Shown here: in pieces, positions 12,587-17,916 of the stretch
Layout: each line of letters begins with the position of its first letter
Numbering within the stretch: the first letter of the stretch is position 1
Origin: Candidatus Saccharimonadales bacterium
GTDB lineage: Bacteria; Patescibacteriota; Saccharimonadia; Saccharimonadales; UBA4665
NCBI GenBank assembly: GCA_025450135.1
Contig: JANWHZ010000004.1
Location: 1 to 17,916 of the forward strand
Direction: 5' to 3'
DNA: 17,916 nucleotides
Translations under genes and position numbers: made by a program
Notes under the pieces: generated by a model
What the model saw: only the letters and a program-made list of their open reading frames with translations
Told to the model about the DNA's origin: nothing
Databases searched by the model: none

Positions 12587-14149
12587 TTATACTTCGTGTA
12601 CTACAAAGGTTTCAGCTTCTGCAGTGTCTCGTGCACCAGAATGCAACGGTGCTTCACGAAGCATTAGAGACACGAGGAAGGTCAGTACCGCAAATGGCAC
12701 TGCCCATAGAAATACGTCATGAAACGCAGAGACAAATGAGCTTAATACGTCATGAAGAATTGCAGGAGGCAAATGGCTCAGTACATCGGTACCCTGCTGT
12801 AGGCTATTGTTGTTTATATGACTCTTTGCCGCAGCCGGTAGATATTGACCAAGATAATAGGTTAGCCTAGCAGTTAGAATTGCGCCAAATATAGCAGTGC
12901 CGAACGATGACCCCATACTCCTGAAGAATGTTACGACTGATGTTGCCGTGCCCATGTCCTTCGGATTGATAGAGTTCTGAACAGCAAGCGTCATCACTTG
13001 CATGTATGCACCGATACCTAGGCCTAGGACGACCATCCAAACGGATAGTTCCAGCTGTGACGTGTCGAGCGATACTTGGCTAAATAGCCATAGTCCAAAT
13101 GTCGTTACTGCGGTACCGATAATTGGGTAGAACCGGTACTTGCCTGTTTTAGACATCAGTCGTCCGGCTGTAATCATTGCGACCAGCATACCGCCGACGA
13201 GCGGCAGCATCAACAGTCCAGACTGAGTAGCAGTATTACCACGTACGATCTGTTGGTACTCAGGAATGAAGACCATCGCGCCGAACATAACTGCACCGGA
13301 AAGTAGTGACAGAAGCGAGGCAATACGGAATATATCACTTTTAAATAATCTGAGTGGAATCACAGGCTCCTTGGCACGCCTTTCCCAGGCAATGAAAGCA
13401 CCACCTAACACGACACCTGCAGCAGCAAGACCAAAAATCTGCTCTGACACCCAAGGGTATGTCGTACCACCTAAAACGGTGACCAGTAGTAGGCTAATAA
13501 CTGACAGGCCGAGAAGCAGGGCACCTGGAAAGTCGATGCGGTGCTGAATGTTGCGTGTCGGCAAGTGAAGCCTTGTTGCAACTGCAGCCATCGCGAGGAG
13601 CCCGAGCGGCAGGTTAACGTAAAATATCCAGCGCCAGGAAAGGTGGTCAGTAAAGAGGCCGCCAAGTAATGGACCGGCTACGCTTGCGAGCGCCCATACC
13701 CCGCCAAAATAGCCTTGGTAGCGTCCGCGTTCTCGGGGCGGGATAATATCACCCACAACTGCCAGCACGAGCGGCATGACACCGCCCGCGCCAATCCCTT
13801 GCAAGCCGCGGAAGAAGATGAGTTGATCCATGTTTTGGCTCAAGCCACAGAGTGCCGAACCAATCAGGAAGAGTGCGATCGATGCCAAAAATATCTTCTT
13901 ACGTCCTAGCTGATCGCTGATCTTGCCGTAGAGTGGTGTCGTGACAGCGCTTGTTATTAAGTAGGCAGTGACAACCCATGACAGCTTGTTGAGCCCATTC
14001 AGGTCGCTGGCAATTCTCGGTAGCGCCGTCGAGACAATCGTCTGGTCAAGTGCAGCCAGGAGCATCACGAGCATCAATGCACCGACAACTACCATAATCT
14101 CACTATGCGTTCGCTCAATTTGACGAGCGTGAATCTGTTTTTCTTCCAC
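12587..14149 (-). CDS. MFS drug exporter, DHA2 family (EmrB/QacA-like, 14 TM)
   Basis: Proton-driven inner-membrane exporter of the DHA2 group; substrates in the family are hydrophobic drugs, dyes and similar compounds. The 520 residues contain the TM1 motif LDQTIVSTALPRIASDL with Asp35, motif A GKISDQLGRKKIF (75-87), motif B FRGLQGIGAGG (113-123, Arg114) and motif C GPLLGG (159-164). The DHA2 hallmark SWRWIFYVNLPLG follows, and then enough hydrophobic segments for 14 helices. The start is GTG at 14149 with AAGGAG on the minus strand at 14159-14154. The next methionine (residue 19) would remove the cytoplasmic lead-in. The short C-terminal tail is acidic. The gene stands alone against its neighbours and has an inverted repeat in its upstream region. 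Substrate unknown. Confidence 0.93.
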   Translation of the reverse strand: MEEKQIHARQIERTHSEIMVVVGALMLVMLLAALDQTIVSTALPRIASDLNGLNKLSWVVTAYLITSAVTTPLYGKISDQLGRKKIFLASIALFLIGSALCGLSQNMDQLIFFRGLQGIGAGGVMPLVLAVVGDIIPPRERGRYQGYFGGVWALASVAGPLLGGLFTDHLSWRWIFYVNLPLGLLAMAAVATRLHLPTRNIQHRIDFPGALLLGLSVISLLLVTVLGGTTYPWVSEQIFGLAAAGVVLGGAFIAWERRAKEPVIPLRLFKSDIFRIASLLSLLSGAVMFGAMVFIPEYQQIVRGNTATQSGLLMLPLVGGMLVAMITAGRLMSKTGKYRFYPIIGTAVTTFGLWLFSQVSLDTSQLELSVWMVVLGLGIGAYMQVMTLAVQNSINPKDMGTATSVVTFFRSMGSSFGTAIFGAILTARLTYYLGQYLPAAAKSHINNNSLQQGTDVLSHLPPAILHDVLSSFVSAFHDVFLWAVPFAVLTFLVSLMLREAPLHSGARDTAEAETFVVHEV

Positions 14150-14180
14150 GTTTCTCCTTGGCTTTATGCTACGTACAGCT

Positions 14181-14205
14181 TCGTATCATTTGCTCATACG
14201 AGCAA
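14181..14205 (-). promoter_or_regulatory. overlapping inverted repeats upstream of the exporter, possible operator
   Basis: TTGCTC-ATAC-GAGCAA (14190-14205) is a perfect 6-bp inverted repeat. TCGTAT (14181-14186) also pairs with ATACGA (14196-14201). They lie between the minus-strand -10-like TATGAT (14222-14217) and the GTG start. This is a typical place for a repressor site of a drug-responsive regulator. No regulator gene is in the window. Confidence 0.45.
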
Positions 14206-14438
14206 TTATTATCTCTATCATATCATTAAGGTCTGCTGAAAAAAATGCTTGTACGTCTTGCTATAGCTAACGCATATTTGACGACCGTCCGTTGACAGCT
14301 GCAAGTACTACCAGCAACTACTATTAACAATTAGTGACTTTTCTGATCACGCAGATCATATTTGTAGCTATTTTCACAGACGCTGTCGTTCTATCGGTCC
14401 ATGCTAGTAGCAGTTGCCGAAGAAAGGGGGTGTGTGGC
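14206..14438. other. divergent intergenic region
   Basis: About 230 bases between the exporter and the first surface gene. A TTGACA at 14292-14297 points right, but its best -10-like box (TACTAT, 14319-14324) is 21 nt away, so no firm promoter is called. An in-frame GTG at 14334 lacks a ribosome site. Nothing else was recognised. Confidence 0.3.
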
Positions 14439-14939
14439 GTGAAAGTTTACACTCAGTCAGTAAAAGCAAAGGCCATACGGTATGCACATACTATAGCCAT
14501 AGAAGCGGCCGAGCTGTTTCGCCGCAGGAAGTTTAGCTACGCTGCGCTGGCAGTAACCATCACAGCAGGCTCGTTATACATCAGTGGTGTGAGGCCGGTT
14601 CTTGCTCAAAATGCTGGCCAATTTCCTATGCCGACGACTGACGAGCGCGGCACCAGTAGCCAGGTAGTCCCATTACAAACTGTAACTGGGCAAGATCCCA
14701 ACCAAACAAACCGCAGCGTCTCGTCGCCTGACGTAACTACTACATCTGGCCTACATACTACTGTAACGGTGAATGGTACCGATGTCCCTGTTCCGGCGAC
14801 TGGTGAGACGCATACCACTATGACTAGTAATAACGGCACAACTTCGATCTCGGTGTCGCACGACTCGTCAGGCGATAATTCTTCATCTCTCGATGTACAA
14901 GTATTTAGCCAAAGCACGGCTAGTCAGGAGGGCAACTGA
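14439..14939 (+). CDS. exported Ser/Thr-rich protein, function unknown
   Basis: I do not recognise a family. From the GTG at 14439, with GGGGG 8 nt upstream, the product has 166 residues. A basic lead includes RRRK at 28-31. A hydrophobic segment follows (32-50) and then VRPVLA/QNAG, which reads as a long-n-region signal peptide cleaved after residue 56, or as an uncleaved N-anchor. The remaining 110 residues are Thr/Ser/Asn/Asp-rich and cysteine-free, with a possible beta part (HTTVTVNGTDVPVPATGETHTTMTSNNGTTSISVSH). They end without an anchor. An upstream GTG at 14334 would add 35 residues with another hydrophobic stretch but has no ribosome site. It is the first of three co-directional exported proteins, 134 bases before the next, and is probably part of the same surface module. 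Confidence 0.7.
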   Translation: MKVYTQSVKAKAIRYAHTIAIEAAELFRRRKFSYAALAVTITAGSLYISGVRPVLAQNAGQFPMPTTDERGTSSQVVPLQTVTGQDPNQTNRSVSSPDVTTTSGLHTTVTVNGTDVPVPATGETHTTMTSNNGTTSISVSHDSSGDNSSSLDVQVFSQSTASQEGN

Positions 14940-15073
14940 CGTAGCGAAAGCAGATTCCAGTTCTGGTCGACCAACCTTAGCCAACGAATCATTGGAACGC
15001 TGGCCGTGGTCGGGTGAGCAGCCCGAGCAATATTAACAAGTAGTAAGTAGCATTAAAAGAAAGGGGTTACAGT
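14940..15073 (+). other. intergenic gap with small inverted repeats
   Basis: It contains the 10-base palindrome TGGTCGACCA (14964-14973) and a TCGGG/CCCGA stem (15010-15014 with 15022-15026). No convincing promoter was seen. GGGG at 15061-15065 is the ribosome site for the next gene. Confidence 0.3.
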
Positions 15074-15670
15074 ATGATAAAAAGCAGGATAATTCGAGCT
15101 ACTGCAGTAGCTGCGACATCATTAGGACTTGTGGCTGGGCTGACAAATATTGCTGGTGCGAGCTCGGGCAGCCTGAATACGACAGGGCCGTACTCAACAA
15201 ACACCGTCAAATCAATTAACAAAGCTCATGTCGATGTTTCGAATAACAATCACCTGTACTTGACAAGCAATAACATGCAACAATCTGCTTCCGGCAGTGC
15301 CAACGTCTCTGGTAATACCAACGGCGGCAGCGCAGGTAGCGGAGCAGCAGCAAATACAAGCTCATTTGGTGCAACAGTCAGCCTAACCAATACAATGCCA
15401 ACCGATATGCTCGGTGGAAGTATGGCTGCTCCGTCGAACAGCGGCACCATTACCAATAGCGGACCGAACTCAGATAACAAGGTAGTGAATGTGAATAAGC
15501 TTTCGGTTAACGTCTCAAACGACAACAACATCTGTTTGACGACAGATAACCAGCAGTCTGCAAAGTCTGGGACAGCCAACGTCTCTGGTAATACCAACGG
15601 CGGCAGCGCAACAACGGGTAACGCTTCCAATACAAGCACGAGTACTGTGTCACTCACGATTAATAACTAA
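15074..15670 (+). CDS. secreted two-repeat Asn/Ser/Thr-rich protein
   Basis: A 198-residue protein with a clean signal peptide (KSRIIR start, hydrophobic to AGA, predicted cut after residue 29). It has no membrane anchor, so it should be released or held by other surface proteins. The mature part is two 75-residue repeats (32-106 and 124-198) in register at a 92-residue offset. Each has a TGP/SGP opening, an Asn-rich central strand region with V-x-V-S-N, and the core SG-(S/T)-ANVSGNTNGGSA (73-87 and 165-179), then a closing TVSLT strand. The pattern suggests a beta-solenoid or stacked beta-hairpin fold. The only cysteine is Cys154 in repeat 2, where repeat 1 has Tyr62. GGGG lies before the ATG. 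I recall similar Asn-rich repeats in CPR genomes as hypothetical proteins; that is memory, not a search. Confidence 0.85.
   Translation: MIKSRIIRATAVAATSLGLVAGLTNIAGASSGSLNTTGPYSTNTVKSINKAHVDVSNNNHLYLTSNNMQQSASGSANVSGNTNGGSAGSGAAANTSSFGATVSLTNTMPTDMLGGSMAAPSNSGTITNSGPNSDNKVVNVNKLSVNVSNDNNICLTTDNQQSAKSGTANVSGNTNGGSATTGNASNTSTSTVSLTINN
15299..15334 (+). repeat. 36-bp exact DNA repeat, copy 1
   Basis: Identical base for base to 15575-15610, 276 bases (92 codons) downstream, inside the core of the protein repeat. The flanking halves have diverged, so this segment was copied recently or is kept by gene conversion. Confidence 0.95.
15575..15610 (+). repeat. 36-bp exact DNA repeat, copy 2
   Basis: Second copy of the 15299-15334 segment, encoding the ANVSGNTNGGSA core of repeat 2. 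Confidence 0.95.
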
Positions 15671-15705
15671 TTTGCACATTAACTATTAATCGTTAGATAC
15701 ATGGG

Positions 15706-15738
15706 GCGGGGGAGCTGCTGCTACTTCAGCTCACCCGC
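15706..15738 (+). other. GC-rich hairpin between the two repeat-protein genes
   Basis: GCGGG (15706-15710) pairs with CCCGC (15734-15738) and GAGCTG (15712-15717) with CAGCTC (15727-15732), separated by one G-A mismatch, with a 9-nt loop. There is no T-run. It lies about 50 nt before the next ATG and could protect the upstream mRNA 3' end or set different expression of the two genes. A weak promoter (TTGCAC 15672-15677, TAGATA 15694-15699) may precede it. Confidence 0.5.
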
Positions 15739-15785
15739 ACTCCACCCTGCATAGCAAACTAATCAAAAGGGAGGTAGGCTGCCAC

Positions 15786-17768
15786 ATGCGAAAGCATCAG
15801 ATAAGGACTATCGTTCAGCGAGGCGTATGCGGACTGGCCGCCATGCTTTTCATAGGATTTATGCCGGCACCGTACGCACTTGCCGATGGCGCAGACAGTT
15901 CGGCGCCGACGGAAAATGCGTCATGCTCGCCAGTTGCACCAGTACCGACTGGCATTAAGTCACCGACCGGCTCTGATGCAGCGACTTATACCTATGATCA
16001 GTGCACTGGGCTATGGGAGAACCAATACTATACCTGGAGCCCGGCTACCCAGCAGGCCACACCAAAGGCGCCACTTGTATATAGCTGCGATACCACAACT
16101 TGGCAGTGGACTACGAAAGTCTGGATCTATGATCCGTCTGCCAAAGCGTTTACACAAATTCCTGAAGAAGTACGCAGCTTACCTGCCGGTGCGATCATTG
16201 CTGCCAATTCGATCGTACCATGCCAGCCAGCCGCTGTCCCAGTTAGCCCCACCGTACCCACTTCCAACTCTGGCACAGCCGGCACCTCGGATCTATCGAA
16301 CGGCACTGCCACTACTAATACCAATAATGCAACCGTACAAAATAGCCTCACACAAACATCGTTAAGCGGTAGCGCTTCAGTTATCAACAATGATGCTGCT
16401 GGCAGCGCGGCGAGCGGCAATGCCACAGTGACGGCTACTCTCCTTAATGCGCTCCAATCATCATCTCCGCTTGCGGGCGGCAACGTAACTACATTCGTGG
16501 CGAACATTAACGGAGATATCCAAGGTGATCTCGTTATTGATCCTAACCAGCTACAACCTGCTGCTACGGGTGGTGCATTGGGTAGTGCTAATCTGCAGGT
16601 CAACAACCAAACGAATGGACAAATCAAAAACGATATGAACTTGGCAGCGGCCAGCGGGGATGCAACAGTCGCGAATAATACAAATGCCGGAAATGCCACC
16701 ACCGGTAACGCCGCGGCGATCGCTAACGTGGTAAACATGATTAACTCTGTTGTCAGTTCCGGCAAGTCATTTATCGGCGTGATTAACGTGAACGGCAATC
16801 TCAATGGTAATATTCTTATGCCGCAGAGTTTTCTTGACAACCTGATAGCAAGTAACGCGCCAACGTCCACCTTGACACTGACACCATCGCAAGCCGAGAG
16901 TTTAGGACTATCTAACACCAGCAGCTTGTCGACAATTAATACGGTTAAAAGTACTGCCCTGAGCGGCGACGCATCTGTTGCGGATAATACGAGCGCAGGT
17001 AGTGCGACAAGTGGTGCTGCAGCAACGAAGGTAACTATATTCAATCTGACGGGCAATCAAATAGTGGGCGCTAACTGTCTACTCGTATTCGTAAACGTTT
17101 CCGGTACATGGGTCGGTGTCATCATGAACGCGCCGGCTGGTGCAACGGCTGCCGCGCTTGGCTCGGGCATTACTAGTAACAATATTGATACCGCTCATGT
17201 GGCGAACTCAGCTGATCAGTCGATTACCAATAATATTACTGCCAGTGCGATGAGTGGAAATGCGGCCGTCACTGGTAATACAAATGCCGGAAATGCCACC
17301 AGCGGTAACGCAAATACAGCGGTAAATCTGCTCAACATGAATGGTTCAAATGTTGCCCTCACCGGGTGGTTCGGCATACTATTCATAAATATATTTGGGA
17401 ACTGGTACGGCAACTTCGGGGTATACACCCAACCGCCTGCTCCAACTCCTAAAGATTCTCAGACCCCGAGCAGTGTAGCACCGCAGCCACATTCAACTGT
17501 AGCACCAAAAGTATTTCAATTCGTCCCAAATCCTGCGCCTACTCCCGCTACTACTGATATGCCACTGGCTGAGGTGACAGCTCGCTTGGCTGACCAAACA
17601 CGGCATGTACTTGGTAACAGCGTTACAGCAGCAAATAAAAGTATCGCTACAGCCAACGCCGCCAATTACACAATGCAAGTTATCGGTGGTGTCTTAGTGC
17701 TTGGAGGACTAATGACCTTAATAGTCGAACGCTATACTAGCAGTCGCCTATCGTCCCGTAAGGCGTAG
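15786..17768 (+). CDS. large membrane-anchored surface protein with four repeats
   Basis: A 660-residue surface protein, unnamed family. Order: signal peptide (cut after ALA, residue 33); an N-terminal domain (about 45-147) with four cysteines (47, 73, 101, 146) and two Trp/Tyr-rich units (YDQCTGLWENQYYTWSP and YSCDTTTWQWTTKVWIYDP). Four repeats of about 98 residues follow, with cores at 194-213, 290-309, 393-412 and 490-509. Each core reads like SGDA-V-NT-AG-ATSGNA and is followed by a hydrophobic beta-hairpin-like strand pair (for example FVANINGDIQGDLVI, GILFINIFGNWYGNFGVY). A Pro-rich linker (550-590), a membrane helix (about 630-647) and a basic tail RYTSSRLSSRKA close it. There is no LPxTG. 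Cys431 lies alone in repeat 3. AAGGGAGGT precedes the ATG. The core is shared with the secreted protein upstream, suggesting they interact. Confidence 0.88.
   Translation: MRKHQIRTIVQRGVCGLAAMLFIGFMPAPYALADGADSSAPTENASCSPVAPVPTGIKSPTGSDAATYTYDQCTGLWENQYYTWSPATQQATPKAPLVYSCDTTTWQWTTKVWIYDPSAKAFTQIPEEVRSLPAGAIIAANSIVPCQPAAVPVSPTVPTSNSGTAGTSDLSNGTATTNTNNATVQNSLTQTSLSGSASVINNDAAGSAASGNATVTATLLNALQSSSPLAGGNVTTFVANINGDIQGDLVIDPNQLQPAATGGALGSANLQVNNQTNGQIKNDMNLAAASGDATVANNTNAGNATTGNAAAIANVVNMINSVVSSGKSFIGVINVNGNLNGNILMPQSFLDNLIASNAPTSTLTLTPSQAESLGLSNTSSLSTINTVKSTALSGDASVADNTSAGSATSGAAATKVTIFNLTGNQIVGANCLLVFVNVSGTWVGVIMNAPAGATAAALGSGITSNNIDTAHVANSADQSITNNITASAMSGNAAVTGNTNAGNATSGNANTAVNLLNMNGSNVALTGWFGILFINIFGNWYGNFGVYTQPPAPTPKDSQTPSSVAPQPHSTVAPKVFQFVPNPAPTPATTDMPLAEVTARLADQTRHVLGNSVTAANKSIATANAANYTMQVIGGVLVLGGLMTLIVERYTSSRLSSRKA
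16677..16701 (+). repeat. 25-bp exact DNA repeat, copy 1
   Basis: Identical to 17277-17301, encoding the NTNAGNATxGNA core of repeats 2 and 4 of the large surface protein. After one mismatch both copies continue with CGGTAACGC. Confidence 0.9.
17277..17301 (+). repeat. 25-bp exact DNA repeat, copy 2
   Basis: Second copy of the 16677-16701 segment, in repeat 4. Repeats 1 and 3 have diverged at this level. Confidence 0.9.
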
Positions 17769-17916
17769 GTGGCTCACCACTACTAAACCCATACGAACTA
17801 TACTGTTTTTTTATCGACATGCTGTTTAGGGTTCGACCGCAATTAATTGTGCGGTGCTTGTCGCAGGCTTTACGACTGCCTGAAGTCTTTACGATATATT
17901 TTCCAACGAGTAGTAC
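17769..17916 (+). other. downstream non-coding region with possible promoter and hairpins
   Basis: TATACT at 17799-17804 followed by a T7 run could be a -10 box for a gene beyond the window; no -35 match was found. Downstream are the stems ACCGCA/TGCGGT (17836-17841 with 17850-17855) and CAGGC/GCCTG (17864-17868 with 17878-17882), plus a direct repeat CTTTACGA (17868-17875 and 17887-17894). No terminator with a strong stem was seen after the surface gene. Confidence 0.35.

Noticed and set aside
12520..12870. Plus-strand open frames opposite the exporter end
   Set aside because: They overlap the terminator hairpin and the conserved exporter frame; no family resemblance.
14334..14438. GTG start giving a 201-residue first surface protein
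   Set aside because: No ribosome site, whereas GGGGG precedes the GTG at 14439. Kept as an alternative because the extra part is hydrophobic.
16127..17056. 309-codon open frame on the minus strand inside the large surface gene
   Set aside because: It mirrors the Asn/Thr/Ala repeats as a Leu/Val/Ala-rich string. The plus strand has signal peptide, repeats, anchor and ribosome site.
17450..17475. Shared DSQTPSS peptide in the 2436 protein (near residue 4) and the large surface protein (near 557)
   Set aside because: Short, in Pro/Ser-rich low-complexity segments and coded by different codons; most likely chance or convergent composition.
14439..17768. CRISPR-like array or insertion sequence suggested by repeated DNA
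   Set aside because: The repeats are in-frame coding repeats without regular spacers, terminal inverted repeats or a transposase.

Overview
The window reads as a chromosomal segment of a Patescibacteria (CPR) bacterium, most likely Candidatus Saccharibacteria (TM7). The reasons are a set of short, housekeeping-type genes at roughly 50% GC, a D-Ala-D-Ala ligase with a Lys/Gly-rich loop insert and an NPLPGGLY-type end motif, an rpsP-khpA-trmD series without rimM, a very short bL32, and Asn/Thr/Ser-rich repeat surface proteins. TGA is used as a stop (nusB, rnc, the 14439 gene), so this is not the UGA-recoded SR1/Gracilibacteria branch. The taxon is inferred from gene content; no search was possible.

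Layout: (1) 27-2376, ddl-alr, supplying D-Ala-D-Ala for peptidoglycan. (2) 2436-3941, an unrecognised membrane protein with a proline-rich cytoplasmic head. (3) 4081-7772, a tRNA-quality block: AlaX-type alanyl-tRNA editing protein, a DUF2000 protein starting on the next base, and leuS. (4) 7855-9766, rpmF (bL32), then nusB, a Nudix hydrolase and rnc, the last three overlapping. (5) 9982-11735, rpsP, khpA, a promoter-to-terminator interval that looks like a small structured RNA or leader, and trmD. (6) 11856-12535, nickel superoxide dismutase (sodN) and a mini signal-peptidase-like maturation protease (sodX-like). (7) 12587-14149 on the minus strand, a 14-TM DHA2 drug exporter, with an inverted repeat in its promoter region. 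(8) 14439-17768, three exported proteins in one direction. The second and third share an SG-A-V-NT-G-A-SGNA repeat core, and the third ends in a membrane anchor.

Regulatory signals are unusually readable. Four sigma70-type promoters have exactly 17-nt spacers (2380-2408, 7779-7807, 9909-9937, 10909-10937). Several others lack a -35 but carry TGG just before the -10. Two genes (ddl, trmD) have a -10 box only 7-8 nt from the ATG and no Shine-Dalgarno, suggesting leaderless mRNAs. Intrinsic terminators or terminator-like hairpins occur at 11037-11064 and 12557-12586.

The two places most worth attention are the 10909-11064 promoter/structured RNA/terminator unit between khpA and trmD, and the 14439-17768 surface-repeat module, which could be a host-contact or envelope-polymer system of an epibiotic bacterium. 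No mobile elements, CRISPR arrays, tRNAs or rRNAs were seen, and no stretch over 300 bases lacks a gene.
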